Positions 17,970-26,505 of a DNA stretch of 64,000 nt are shown here, one piece after another. Source of the stretch: Bacteroidia bacterium. GTDB lineage: Bacteria > Bacteroidota > Bacteroidia > SXHM01. A program made the position numbers and the translations under genes. The notes beneath the pieces are model-generated. The model did no database searches, was not told the DNA's origin, and worked only from the letters and a program-made list of their open reading frames with translations. The DNA is taken from NCBI GenBank assembly GCA_022072225.1, contig JAJVIC010000009.1:1044482-1108481 (forward strand), read 5' to 3'. The stretch's first letter is position 1; each line of letters opens with the position of its first letter.

Positions 17970-18819
17970 TCATTTTTTCAATCGGCACTACCAGAATACC
18001 TTGCGCACCGTTTGTTTTCAGGTTTTCAATTATTTCCCAAAAATCATTTTCATTAACAACTGAATGAACCGAACTCCAGCCTTCTTCCGCAAGCGGAAGA
18101 ACTGTTGGACTTTTCATACCTGGCAATATTTTTATGATTTCATCTAATTTGTTGTTGGGCGCATTCAGCAGAATGTATTTATTGTTTTTAGCTTTCTTAA
18201 CTGCATTCAGGCGAAAAACCAACCTGTTAATGATTTCCTGTTTTTCTGCTGACAAATTATTTCCTGAAATAAGCACTGCTTCTGACTTAAAAATCACCTG
18301 AGCTTCGCGCAAACCATTCATAAAAAGTGTACTGCCTGAACTAACCAAATCGCAAATGGCATCGGCAAGCCCAATTCCCGGTGCAATTTCTACCGAGCCA
18401 CTGATTTCGTGAATTTCGGCTTTAATGTTATTTTCCTTTAAATAGTTTCCAAGAATGTGAGGATACGATGTGGCTATTTTCATTCCGTTAAGGTCGTCAG
18501 CGGAATTAAATTGTTTTGCTTTTGGAACAGCTATGCTTAAACGGCATTTGCCGAAGCCAAGTGCATTAATAGTCTTAACGTTTTTATTTTTTTCAACCAA
18601 TACATTTTGCCCGATTATTCCTATATCGGCAACACCATCTTCCACATATTGCGGTATATCATCATCGCGCAGAAACAGCACTTCCAGCGGAAAATTAAAT
18701 GCTTCTGATTTCAGCTTATTGATGCCATTATTGAATTCTATTCCTGCTTCACGCAATAAACGTATGCTGTCTTCGTGCAGGCGACCTGATTTCTGAATGG
18801 CGATTCGTAGTTTGTTCAT
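17962..18819 (-). CDS. hisG: ATP phosphoribosyltransferase (long form)
   Basis: A 285-residue first and regulated enzyme of histidine synthesis, coupling ATP and PRPP. The N terminus RIAIQKSGRLHEDSIRLL is typical, as are RDDDIPQYVEDGVADIGIIGQNVL (about residues 51-74) and the PRPP-binding block GIGLADAICDLVSSGSTL. The length and the C-terminal region (about 215-285) fit the long, hexameric, His-inhibited form with an ACT-like regulatory domain, which does not require HisZ. It is the first structural gene and follows a His-rich leader peptide and attenuator. Confidence 0.96.
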   Translation of the reverse strand: MNKLRIAIQKSGRLHEDSIRLLREAGIEFNNGINKLKSEAFNFPLEVLFLRDDDIPQYVEDGVADIGIIGQNVLVEKNKNVKTINALGFGKCRLSIAVPKAKQFNSADDLNGMKIATSYPHILGNYLKENNIKAEIHEISGSVEIAPGIGLADAICDLVSSGSTLFMNGLREAQVIFKSEAVLISGNNLSAEKQEIINRLVFRLNAVKKAKNNKYILLNAPNNKLDEIIKILPGMKSPTVLPLAEEGWSSVHSVVNENDFWEIIENLKTNGAQGILVVPIEKMIV

Positions 18820-18830
18820 TTTGTTTTTTA

Positions 18831-18872
18831 TTTAAAATAAAAGAGGGCTAACCGTGATGGAAAGCCCTCTTT
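18831..18872 (-). terminator. his operon attenuator terminator
   Basis: On the minus strand, AAAGAGGGCT (18872-18863) pairs with AGCCCTCTT (18849-18841) across a 13-nt loop, followed by a T-rich tract (TTTTATTTT). It lies between the His-rich leader peptide and hisG, as expected for transcription attenuation. Confidence 0.85.
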
Positions 18873-18896
18873 GCTTGTTATACAATAGCTATCCAG

Positions 18897-18947
18897 TCAC
18901 ACTATATGTGCATGGTGGCTATGGTGATGTGTGTTCGTTGTTTTCAT
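18897..18947 (-). CDS. hisL: His-rich leader peptide
   Basis: A 16-codon ORF reading MKTTNTHHHSHHAHIV with six His codons, ending at TGA 18899-18897. It precedes a terminator hairpin and hisG. This is the standard design of his operon attenuation: scarcity of charged tRNA-His stalls the ribosome in the His run and favours an antiterminator. Bacteroidota his leaders are less often described than enterobacterial ones, but the architecture is unambiguous. Confidence 0.9.
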   Translation of the reverse strand: MKTTNTHHHSHHAHIV

Positions 18948-18958
18948 TATTCAGCCTG

Positions 18959-18991
18959 CAAATATAAAAGGTTTTCTGAAATTGACATCAA
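18959..18991 (-). promoter_or_regulatory. his operon promoter
   Basis: Minus-strand TTG (18991-18989) followed after 22 bp by TATATTTG (18966-18959) fits the Bacteroidota consensus. The leader peptide ATG is only 11 bp below the -7 box, so the 5' untranslated part must be a few bases at most. Confidence 0.72.
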
Positions 18992-19089
18992 TTAAATTAT
19001 TGAAGAAGTGTAGTGTAAAAAATCAAATGCAAAAATGATATGATTTCTTTATTTTATGGGTTAATTAAATAAGCTAAATAATCGTTATG

Positions 19090-19908
19090 TTACTCGTGCA
19101 GCACTAACATAGGCACATGGGTATGAAAAGCCATTTGTTTGGTTATGCTCCGGTGAAAAATGCTTTTGAAAAAACCTGTTTTACGCTCCAGCATTACTAA
19201 CAAATCCGGATTGTTGGTATGCAGGTATTCATCAATTCCGGCTGCCTTGTCATCGTTTTCAATAAAGCTGTATGAATGATTAATGCCGCTGAAAAGGTGG
19301 TCAATCTTAATGCCTTCGTAGCCCTGATTTACGTCTGTAATTTTGCCTTTGTCCAACACGTTCAGTATGGTAATTTCAGATGAGTTTTCTTTGGCAATAT
19401 TTACCATTACCTGCAGCGTTTCCTGTTTTTCTATGTGTTTGTAATCGGCAGCAAACACCATTGTACGTATTTTTTTATACTCAGATTTTGCAGGTATCAT
19501 TAAGAGGGGGCAAGCTATACTTTTAGCTACAGAAGCGGAGTTGCTGCCTAGCAATGTTTCTCTTATTCCGGAAGCGCCTTGTGTACCCATTACAACAACA
19601 TCGGCTTTTTTTTCACGTGCTACGGCCGAAATAATATCTACCAGGTTTCCGTATTGCGAAATGGTTTCAAAGGTATTGCCTTCAGCGTGTTTTAATTTTA
19701 ATGCTGCTGACAACTCGTTTTCCAATCCTTCTTTTGATGTCTTCATCAAAATATCTTCAACCGAAATCAATACCTCAGGAGGTGTATAAGGAGCCTGCCA
19801 GGTATTGAGCAGAATATAATGGTTGCCTGTTCCGAAAAATTGTAACGCATATTTCAGCGCATTTTGTGCGTTATGCGAAAAGTCAGTTGGCAGTAATATA
19901 TTTTTCAT
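19090..19908 (-). CDS. Universal stress protein (two Usp domains)
   Basis: A 272-residue cytoplasmic protein with tandem UspA domains. Domain 1 (about residues 1-140) begins MKNILLPTDFSHNAQNALKYAL and ends with the nucleotide-binding loop VVMGTQGASGIRETLLGSNSASVAKSIACPLLMIP. Domain 2 (about 145-272) is more divergent and ends in LLVMLERKTGFFKSIFHRSITKQMAFHTHVPMLVL, a degenerate version of the G-rich loop. Tandem Usp proteins are often induced by redox or energy stress. The gene is preceded by a palindrome (19986-19999) of the type found at the ccoI and ccoS promoters, which fits oxygen-responsive control. Confidence 0.92.
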   Translation of the reverse strand: MKNILLPTDFSHNAQNALKYALQFFGTGNHYILLNTWQAPYTPPEVLISVEDILMKTSKEGLENELSAALKLKHAEGNTFETISQYGNLVDIISAVAREKKADVVVMGTQGASGIRETLLGSNSASVAKSIACPLLMIPAKSEYKKIRTMVFAADYKHIEKQETLQVMVNIAKENSSEITILNVLDKGKITDVNQGYEGIKIDHLFSGINHSYSFIENDDKAAGIDEYLHTNNPDLLVMLERKTGFFKSIFHRSITKQMAFHTHVPMLVLHE

Positions 19909-19985
19909 GTATCTCTTGGTTTATAGACAGATGCAAATATCTTTCAGCGCTTTTGATAGTTTAATGAGGTTCATCAGCAGCAGGT

Positions 19986-19999
19986 ATGATTAATATCAT
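19986..19999. promoter_or_regulatory. TGA-N6-TCA palindrome between usp and the ArsR-like gene
   Basis: ATGATTAATATCAT is a perfect palindrome of CRP/FNR half-site type. Its centre is about 51 bp upstream of a -7-like box (GATATTTG on the minus strand, 19941-19934) of the usp gene. The same TGA-N6-TCA form occurs at 23396-23407 and 26149-26160. Confidence 0.55.
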
Positions 20000-20078
20000 G
20001 TTTTAGAATGAGGTAAGTCAGAACAAAAAGAAACAAATCTCAAGACTTTTGCTTAAATTTTTTAAAACATTATTACTT

Positions 20079-20363
20079 ATGAAAAATAACGAATTTAATC
20101 AGGTTGCATCTGTTCTGCGGGCAGCAGGTCATACTGTTCGCGTTCAAATTCTTGAATTGCTGAATAAAGAAGGAGAAGTTTCTGTCAATGATATTTGCGA
20201 GAAACTGAAAATTGAACAATCGCTTACCTCTCATCACCTCAGTTTGCTTGCTAAAGCCGGGTATGTAAAAGGAACACGCAAGGGAAAATTCATTTTTTAT
20301 TCCATCGCATCACGCGAACTTTTTGGTTTCCTGCAAGTTGCCAAAAAGCAGTTGGGGATATAG
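20079..20363 (+). CDS. ArsR-family winged-helix transcriptional regulator
   Basis: A 94-residue DNA-binding protein of the ArsR/SmtB class. The helix-turn-helix is LLNKEGEVSVNDICEKLKIEQSLTSHHLSLLAKAGYVKGTRKGKFIFYSI (about residues 23-72). No metal-binding Cys pair is visible, so it may sense something other than a metal. I use the start at 20079 (MKNNEFNQ) because the upstream in-frame ATG at 20049 adds an unconvincing hydrophobic extension. It stands alone between the usp and histidine-kinase genes. Confidence 0.85.
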   Translation: MKNNEFNQVASVLRAAGHTVRVQILELLNKEGEVSVNDICEKLKIEQSLTSHHLSLLAKAGYVKGTRKGKFIFYSIASRELFGFLQVAKKQLGI

Positions 20364-20410
20364 TTTATCCTTTTCAATAAATGATATTTTTGCCGGTATA
20401 AGCTGCCGGC

Positions 20411-22333
20411 ATGAAAGATTTTAAACATAAAGATCAGGAACTTATCTACCAGATACTATTTGAATCGGCTGGGGAGGGACTGCTTGTGGCAAACAAGGAG
20501 GGTACAATTCTTATGTCTAACCCCCGCGTATGTGAAATGTTCGGCTATACCAAAGAGGAATTGCTGGGCAAGGGAATAGATATATTGGTTCCTGACCAGT
20601 TGCGTCATCAGCATACGAAACACCGCGAAAGTTATCACCGGCATCCTAAAAAACGTTCGATGGGAAAAGGTGTTGACCTTCAGGGACAACGCAAGGACGG
20701 CAGCACATTTCCGGTTGAGATAAGTCTTAACTATTTTAAGAATGATGACGATATGTTGGTAATGGCTTTGCTAACCGACATCAGTGAACGTAAAAAATCA
20801 GAGCAGGAACTGGCGCAAACCCTGCGAGAGTTTAAAGATTACAAATTTGCACTTGATGAGGCAGCAATTGTAGCTATAACCGACCAGAAGGGCATTATCA
20901 AACATGCCAACGATAATTTTTGCAAAATCTCAAAATACAGCAGGGAGGAATTGATAGGACAGGATCATCGCATAGTTAACTCCGGCTATCATTCCAAAGA
21001 GTTTATACGCAACCTCTGGACAACCATCGCCAACGGAAAAATATGGAAAGGCGAGTTGAGAAACAGAGCAAAAGACGGAACCTTTTATTGGGTTGATACT
21101 ACTATTATTCCTTTTCTGAATGAAGAAGGAAAACCCTATCAATATGTGGCTATTCGTGCAGATATTACGGAGCGCAAACAGATGAACGAAAAAGTTCTTC
21201 AGTTGAATAACGAACTGGAGCAGCGGGTTGAAGAACGCACAGAGGCTCTGCGCGAAAGCGAAAAGTTGTATAGTACTATTGCCCGCAATTATCCCAACGG
21301 AACCATCAGTGTTTTTGATGAAAATCTGCATTATATTTTTGTGGAAGGAAAAGAACTGTTTAAGATTGGAGTTACCAGCAAAGATCTTATAGGAACCAGT
21401 TATCTGGACAGGCTACCGAAAGATATATCCAAAAATATTGAACAGCATCTGCGCAATGTTTTTAAAGGCGTGAGTACATCTTTTGAATTTGAATACCGCA
21501 ACAATCATTATTTGCTCAATGCAGTTCCTATGCCCGATGCAAGAGGGAGGGTAAGGCAAATACTGGTGGTAGAACAAAATGTAACGAAACAGAAAAATGC
21601 GGAAAACGAAATCCGGAAATCGCTCGAGAAAGAAAAAGAGTTAAATGAATTGAAATCGCGGTTTGTGTCTATGGCATCGCATGAGTTTCGCACACCGCTC
21701 AGTACTATCTTGTCATCGGTTTCGCTGGTGCAAAAATATGATGGTCCTGAAAACGAAGAAAAAAGAGAAAAACATATTACACGTATAAAATCAGCGGTAA
21801 ATAATCTGACGGGAATACTCAATGATTTTCTCTCGCTTGATAAACTGGAAACAGGAAAGGTTGAAAACAATCCGGTTGAATTCGACATTGTTAAATTCGC
21901 AGAAGAGATGACCGAAGAAATGCAAGCCGTTGCTAAAAAAGGACAGCAAATAATTTATAAACACAAGGGTAAAAAAACTACTGTAATTGCTGATAAACAT
22001 ATTCTTAAAAATATACTTCATAACCTGCTTTCCAATGCCAGCAAGTATTCTAATGAGGATACAGAGATAAACTTCAATACCATCAGCGATAAAACCAACT
22101 TGAAAATTGAAGTGTGTGATAAGGGTATAGGTATCCCTGTAGAAGAACAACAACATATGTTTGAACGGTTTTTCAGGGCAAAAAATGCCACCAATATCGG
22201 AGGAACAGGTTTGGGGCTGAATATTGTGAAAAAATACACAGAGTTACTTGACGGTAAAATAGAATTTGAAAGTAAATCCGGAGAAGGTACTATATTTACC
22301 ATTGAGATTCCGATGAACGCAAAACAGAACTAA
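20411..22333 (+). CDS. Multi-PAS sensor histidine kinase
   Basis: A 640-residue kinase with no transmembrane segment, so a cytoplasmic sensor. PAS 1 covers about residues 13-125 (GEGLLVANKEGTILMSNPRVCEMFGYTKEELLG). PAS 2 covers about 145-260 (VAITDQKGIIKHANDNFCKISKYSREELIG, with a PAC tail ending ADITERKQ). A coiled coil lies near 260-290. PAS-like 3 spans about 290-400. HisKA has the phosphoacceptor in FVSMASHEFRTPLSTI, followed by HATPase motifs NLLSNASKYS, DKGIGIP and GGTGLGLNIVKKY. Its gene ends 1 bp before the receiver-CRP gene (ATG at 22335), a strong sign of a cognate pair. No haem-binding His is assigned for the PAS domains. Confidence 0.93.
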   Translation: MKDFKHKDQELIYQILFESAGEGLLVANKEGTILMSNPRVCEMFGYTKEELLGKGIDILVPDQLRHQHTKHRESYHRHPKKRSMGKGVDLQGQRKDGSTFPVEISLNYFKNDDDMLVMALLTDISERKKSEQELAQTLREFKDYKFALDEAAIVAITDQKGIIKHANDNFCKISKYSREELIGQDHRIVNSGYHSKEFIRNLWTTIANGKIWKGELRNRAKDGTFYWVDTTIIPFLNEEGKPYQYVAIRADITERKQMNEKVLQLNNELEQRVEERTEALRESEKLYSTIARNYPNGTISVFDENLHYIFVEGKELFKIGVTSKDLIGTSYLDRLPKDISKNIEQHLRNVFKGVSTSFEFEYRNNHYLLNAVPMPDARGRVRQILVVEQNVTKQKNAENEIRKSLEKEKELNELKSRFVSMASHEFRTPLSTILSSVSLVQKYDGPENEEKREKHITRIKSAVNNLTGILNDFLSLDKLETGKVENNPVEFDIVKFAEEMTEEMQAVAKKGQQIIYKHKGKKTTVIADKHILKNILHNLLSNASKYSNEDTEINFNTISDKTNLKIEVCDKGIGIPVEEQQHMFERFFRAKNATNIGGTGLGLNIVKKYTELLDGKIEFESKSGEGTIFTIEIPMNAKQN

Positions 22334-22334
22334 A

Positions 22335-23390
22335 ATGAAAAAGACAATTTTACTCATAGAAGATAACTCAGAAGTCAGGGAAAACACAGCCGAAATACTT
22401 GAACTTTCGAATTATAAAGTACTTACAGCCGAAAACGGAAAGATAGGAGTTGAAGTGGCTAAAAAGTCAAAACCTGATTTGATTATTTGCGATATCATGA
22501 TGCCTGAAATGGATGGCTATGGTGTTTTATTTATGCTGGGTAAAGATCCTGAAACATCAGGCATTCCTTTTATTTTTCTCACCGCAAAAGCTGAGAAAAG
22601 CGATGTGAGAAAAGGAATGGAGCTGGGGGCAGATGATTACCTGACCAAACCGTTTGATGAAATGTCGCTGCTAAACGCAATTGAAATCAGGTTGAAAAAA
22701 AATGAAGTTTTCAAAAAATCATTTCGAAAAAACGAGGAAGGTTTAACCGAATTTATAAACAATGCACGCGGGTTGGAAGAATTGCAGAAATTGTCAGAAT
22801 CTCGCAAAAACCGGACATACAAGAAGAAAGATATTGTTTTTCATGAAGGGGATTTTCCTTACAATCTGTTTTTTATTGTAAAGGGAAAAGTGAAAACCTT
22901 TAAGATGAATCGTGACGGAAAGGAATACATTACGGGCATTGCCAAAGAAGGAGATTTTATTGGCTATATGGACATTCTTGAGAATTCCGATTTTACCGAA
23001 ACAGCTGAAGCAATTGAAGAATCGGAAATTCAAACAATCGTGCGCCAGGATTTTCTTTCACTGATTTACAGTAACCGCGATGTGGCTGCCAAGTTTATTA
23101 AAATGCTTTCGGGCGATCTGAAAGAGCGGGAAGAGCGCATGCTCAACCTTGCCTATAACTCAGTACGCAAACGTACATCTGATGCATTAATGATGCTGCA
23201 AAAGCGCTACAATGGTGAAACTACGGGCAAAGCCTTGCCCGTTTCGCGCGAAGATCTTGCCGGAATTGTCGGCACTTCTACAGAGTCAGTTATACGCACA
23301 CTCAGCGATTTTAAGGAAGAAAAACTAATCAATATAGAAGGTCGCAATATTACGATATTGAATGTTGACAAGCTGAAGAAAGTATGGTAA
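22335..23390 (+). CDS. Receiver domain - cyclic-nucleotide-binding/CRP HTH fusion regulator
   Basis: A 351-residue regulator that joins two modules. Residues about 1-120 are a receiver: acidic pocket E9/D10, phosphoacceptor Asp53 (LIICDIMMPEMDGYG), Thr in FIFLTAKAEK and Lys in YLTKPFDE. Residues about 150-270 form a cNMP-binding-type beta roll (YKKKDIVFHEGDFPYNLFFIVKGKVKTF, GDFIGYMDIL). Residues about 275-351 are a CRP-type winged helix (LPVSREDLAGIVGTSTESVIRTLSDFKEEKLINIEGRNITIL). The fusion makes a CRP/FNR-like DNA reader driven by a kinase instead of a ligand. Palindromes with CRP-like half sites stand upstream of the following cbb3 genes, which makes it their likely activator; that link is inferred. 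Confidence 0.92.
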   Translation: MKKTILLIEDNSEVRENTAEILELSNYKVLTAENGKIGVEVAKKSKPDLIICDIMMPEMDGYGVLFMLGKDPETSGIPFIFLTAKAEKSDVRKGMELGADDYLTKPFDEMSLLNAIEIRLKKNEVFKKSFRKNEEGLTEFINNARGLEELQKLSESRKNRTYKKKDIVFHEGDFPYNLFFIVKGKVKTFKMNRDGKEYITGIAKEGDFIGYMDILENSDFTETAEAIEESEIQTIVRQDFLSLIYSNRDVAAKFIKMLSGDLKEREERMLNLAYNSVRKRTSDALMMLQKRYNGETTGKALPVSREDLAGIVGTSTESVIRTLSDFKEEKLINIEGRNITILNVDKLKKVW

Positions 23391-23394
23391 ACGT

Positions 23395-23461
23395 ATGATG
23401 TAAATCATGCAAATGAACTGACTACTGTCATTCTGATCCGTTGCGCATCTGCTCATTTTTG
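23395..23461 (+). promoter_or_regulatory. ccoI promoter region: two palindromes and a -7-like box
   Basis: ATGATGTAAATCAT (23395-23408) is followed by TGACTACTGTCA (23419-23430) and a -7-like CATTTTTG (23454-23461). The second palindrome is centred about 41 bp upstream of the predicted start site. The ccoS promoter shows the same order and spacing. Confidence 0.6.
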
Positions 23462-23490
23462 TTCTGTTAAAAACTTAAAACCCTTTTCAC

Positions 23491-23667
23491 ATGAACAAAA
23501 ACAAAATTATAGCTATTGTATTAGCTGCAATTACTTATTTCGTATTTATGCCTGTAGCCTATTTTGATATTGATCTTGCGCATCCTGTAAAGGGTGTGTT
23601 GTTTTTCTTATTTTCGATTTTGGGTTTCCTGGGAACAATGTTTTTTTGGGGAAAGAAAGCGAATTGA
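23491..23667 (+). CDS. Small membrane protein upstream of ccoI
   Basis: A 58-residue ORF (MNKNKIIAIVLAAITYF...FFWGKKAN) with two probable membrane helices (about residues 5-22 and 33-53), separated by a short acidic turn (YFDIDLAHPVKG). It starts 29 bp after the -7 box of the CRP-type promoter and ends 8 bp before ccoI, so it is the first gene of that transcript. It is not one of the cbb3 assembly proteins I recognise by sequence. It may be a cbb3-linked accessory, based on position only. Confidence 0.7.
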   Translation: MNKNKIIAIVLAAITYFVFMPVAYFDIDLAHPVKGVLFFLFSILGFLGTMFFWGKKAN

Positions 23668-23675
23668 TTTTTTGA

Positions 23676-26075
23676 ATGACGGAGTATACCAAGTCAGGCC
23701 AAGTTCTTAAATGCACACATTGCGGTGAGAACTGTGCGGAAGAAGCTATTCTTGCAAACGAAAAAAGTTTTTGCTGTGAAGGCTGCAAATTAGTTTACGA
23801 GATATTAGACGAGAATAATCTTTGTACCTATTACAGCCTTAATAGCAGTCCCGGTATATCTCAGAAAAACCAATCCAAAGGCAGGTACGGATATTTGAGG
23901 GATTCCACACTGAGCAAAAAGCTCATCAGTTTTTCAGACGGACAAAAAACGACTGTCAATTTTCGGGTGCCTCAGGTGCATTGCAGTTCCTGCATCTGGC
24001 TGCTTGAGAAAATGCCGAAACTTAACAAAGGCATAATTTCTTCACGTGTGAATTTTTTGAAGAAAGAGGTATCTGTTCTGTTCTCGGAAAAGGAAATACA
24101 CCTGGCTGATGTAGCTGAACTGCTTGCAAACATTGGCTATCCGCCTGAAATTAATCTGGCAGATGAACAAACGAAAGTTCAGAAAAAGGATTATTCGCGT
24201 TGGTACAAAATAGGAGTAGCAGGTTTTTGTTTCGGTAATATTATGCTGCTTAGTTTTCCCGAATATCTTACCGGTAAATCCGTATTAGAACCCTCGTTTA
24301 AATTGCTGTTCGGATACCTGAACATATTGTTGTCGCTTCCGGTATTCTTTTACAGCGCTTCCGAGTTTTTTAAATCTGCATTTTACAGTCTGCGCCAGAA
24401 ATTTATCAATATTGATGTGCCCATTGCATTGGGTATTGCGGTAATGTTTGTGCGCAGTGTTGTTGAAATTGTTTTGCAAACCGGTCCAGGCTACATGGAC
24501 TCCATGGCTGCGCTTGTTTTTCTGATGCTGGTAGGGCGCTGGTTTCAAAATCAAACCTATCACACGCTGTCATTTGAACGCGATTACAAATCGTATTTTC
24601 CCGTAGCGGTTACGTTGTTGAAAAAGGAAGAAGAGCAAAGTATTCCGCTTTCAAAACTAAAAGTGGGCGATCGCATTTTGGTACGCAACAACGAAATTGT
24701 TCCTGCTGATTCGTTATTGGTTTCGGGCGATGCAGCTATTGATTACAGTTTTGTTACCGGTGAATCGGAGCCGGTTAAAATTGTTAAAGGTTCCACTGTT
24801 TTTGCAGGAGGCAAGCAGTGTGGCAGTGCTATAAAAGTAGAAGTAATCAAAAATGTTTCGCAGAGCTACCTGACCGAGTTATGGAATAACGAAATTTTTT
24901 CTGCAAAAGAAAAAGATAAACACGAGCCGCTTATCAACACTATCAGCAAGTATTTTACAATAGCTATTATTCTTATTGCTATAGGTTCGGCACTTTGGTG
25001 GTTGCCATCCAATCCGCATAAGGCTCTCGATGCTTTTACTGCTGTACTTATTATTGCCTGCCCTTGTGCTCTTGCATTGTCATCACCATTTACACTGGGG
25101 CATATTGTAAGAGTTTTCGGACGAAATGGTTTTTACCTGAAAAATGCGGCAGTAGTTGAGCGCATTGCCCAAATCACTGATCTTGTTTTTGATAAAACAG
25201 GAACCATTACCGTTGCAGGGGGCTCACAAATTGTATATGAAGGAGCGAATTTGAATAACGAGGAATTGCTTGTTCTTAAATCGTTATTCAGCCAAAGTTC
25301 ACACCCTTTGAGTACAGCTATTTCTCAACGTATTGATGTAAATGGGCGTACAGAGATCGACAGTTTTTCTGAACTGCCAGGTAAAGGAATAAAGGGCAGG
25401 GCAGGAGAAATGGAAATAAAAGCAGGAGCAGCAGATTTTGCAGGAACGGTTGATAATGGAAATGTAAAATCTTCACGTGTTTATATTAATATTAACGGAA
25501 AATACAAAGGTGTTTTCAGCCTTACTATTCAGTATCGCGAAGGGTTGAAGGAAATGCTCAGCACGCTTTCAGGAGTATATAAGCTGGCGCTTGTTTCGGG
25601 CGATAATGCTTCAGAGGAAAATACATTAAGAGGTGTTTTTCCTTCGGGTTCGGTGTTGCGTTTTAATTATTCACCACAGGATAAACTTGATTTTATCAAA
25701 CAGTTGCAAAGCAACAAACGCAAAGTGCTGATGGTGGGTGACGGACTGAACGATGCAGGGGCGCTGAAACAAAGCGACACGGGTATTTCGGTTTCTAACA
25801 ACCTGAATAATTTTTCACCTGCCTGTGATGCTATTCTGGAGGGTAGCAATTTTCATAAGCTTCCGGTGCTTATTTCCTTTGCTAAAAAGTCATCGGTGAT
25901 TATTGGTATCTCGCTGGTGATATCGTTGCTGTATAATGCGGTGGGGCTTAGTTTTGCAGTGCAGGGTTTGCTCTCGCCCGTTTTTGCGGCTGTGTTGATG
26001 CCACTCAGTTCCATTACTGTGGTTGCCTTTGTTACGATGAGTGTAAGGGTGATGGCGGGGAAGAGCGGGTTGTAG
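23676..26075 (+). CDS. ccoI: Copper-type P-ATPase for cbb3 oxidase maturation (FixI/CcoI)
   Basis: A 799-residue P1B-ATPase that exports copper to the periplasm for assembly of the cbb3 haem-copper centre. An N-terminal Cys-rich zinc-finger-like region (CTHCGENC, CCEGCK) precedes a heavy-metal-associated segment with CSSC (about residues 98-101), diagnostic of the FixI/CcoI branch. The transmembrane ion motif is CPC in IIACPCALALS. The phosphorylation site is DKTGTIT, the hinge GDGLND is present, and TGES is in VTGESEPV. It follows the 58-residue membrane gene and precedes the ccoS promoter. Confidence 0.95.
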   Translation: MTEYTKSGQVLKCTHCGENCAEEAILANEKSFCCEGCKLVYEILDENNLCTYYSLNSSPGISQKNQSKGRYGYLRDSTLSKKLISFSDGQKTTVNFRVPQVHCSSCIWLLEKMPKLNKGIISSRVNFLKKEVSVLFSEKEIHLADVAELLANIGYPPEINLADEQTKVQKKDYSRWYKIGVAGFCFGNIMLLSFPEYLTGKSVLEPSFKLLFGYLNILLSLPVFFYSASEFFKSAFYSLRQKFINIDVPIALGIAVMFVRSVVEIVLQTGPGYMDSMAALVFLMLVGRWFQNQTYHTLSFERDYKSYFPVAVTLLKKEEEQSIPLSKLKVGDRILVRNNEIVPADSLLVSGDAAIDYSFVTGESEPVKIVKGSTVFAGGKQCGSAIKVEVIKNVSQSYLTELWNNEIFSAKEKDKHEPLINTISKYFTIAIILIAIGSALWWLPSNPHKALDAFTAVLIIACPCALALSSPFTLGHIVRVFGRNGFYLKNAAVVERIAQITDLVFDKTGTITVAGGSQIVYEGANLNNEELLVLKSLFSQSSHPLSTAISQRIDVNGRTEIDSFSELPGKGIKGRAGEMEIKAGAADFAGTVDNGNVKSSRVYININGKYKGVFSLTIQYREGLKEMLSTLSGVYKLALVSGDNASEENTLRGVFPSGSVLRFNYSPQDKLDFIKQLQSNKRKVLMVGDGLNDAGALKQSDTGISVSNNLNNFSPACDAILEGSNFHKLPVLISFAKKSSVIIGISLVISLLYNAVGLSFAVQGLLSPVFAAVLMPLSSITVVAFVTMSVRVMAGKSGL

Positions 26076-26148
26076 TTTTATTTATTTTCTTTTCCTTTTC
26101 CAGTTAGTTGTCTAGTATTTTATGAGTCAACCACCTCTTCCTATTTTC

Positions 26149-26213
26149 TGACTTAAATCATATATTTGTCTGACCACAGTCATACATGTAAAAGTGTGAC
26201 TATTGCATTTTTG
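26149..26213 (+). promoter_or_regulatory. ccoS-NO-Q-P promoter region: two palindromes and a -7-like box
   Basis: TGACTTAAATCA (26149-26160) and TGACCACAGTCA (26171-26182) precede CATTTTTG (26206-26213). The second palindrome to -7 distance (29.5 bp between its centre and the box start) equals that at the ccoI promoter. A TATATTTG sequence at 26161-26168 may be an additional -7 box. Confidence 0.62.
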
Positions 26214-26230
26214 TTCCCGAAAAAATCACA

Positions 26231-26446
26231 ATGAGCGCTTTCTTCCTCCTTATAGGTATCAGTTTAGCAGTAGCAGTAGGTTTTTTAATTGCCTTTCTCT
26301 GGGCAGTAAAAACCAATCAATACGAAGATGATTACACCCCTTCTGTCCGCATACTTTTTAATGACAATACCCTCGATATAAAAGATATAGAACAAAACAA
26401 TTTAGCTCGCAAAGACTCGAAGGCGCAAAGAAAAATAAAGCAATAA
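26231..26446 (+). CDS. ccoS: Cytochrome cbb3 assembly protein CcoS
   Basis: A 71-residue single-pass protein of the FixS/CcoS family, needed for insertion of haem and copper into the cbb3 catalytic subunit. The N-terminal helix (FFLLIGISLAVAVGFLIAFLWAVKTNQYEDD) and following acidic turn match the family. The C terminus is a charged tail. It lies directly upstream of ccoNO. Confidence 0.88.
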   Translation: MSAFFLLIGISLAVAVGFLIAFLWAVKTNQYEDDYTPSVRILFNDNTLDIKDIEQNNLARKDSKAQRKIKQ

Positions 26447-26505
26447 AACCTCTCTGTGCCTCTGTGGAAAAAAACAAAACACGAACCAACAAAACCCGAA
26501 TAACT

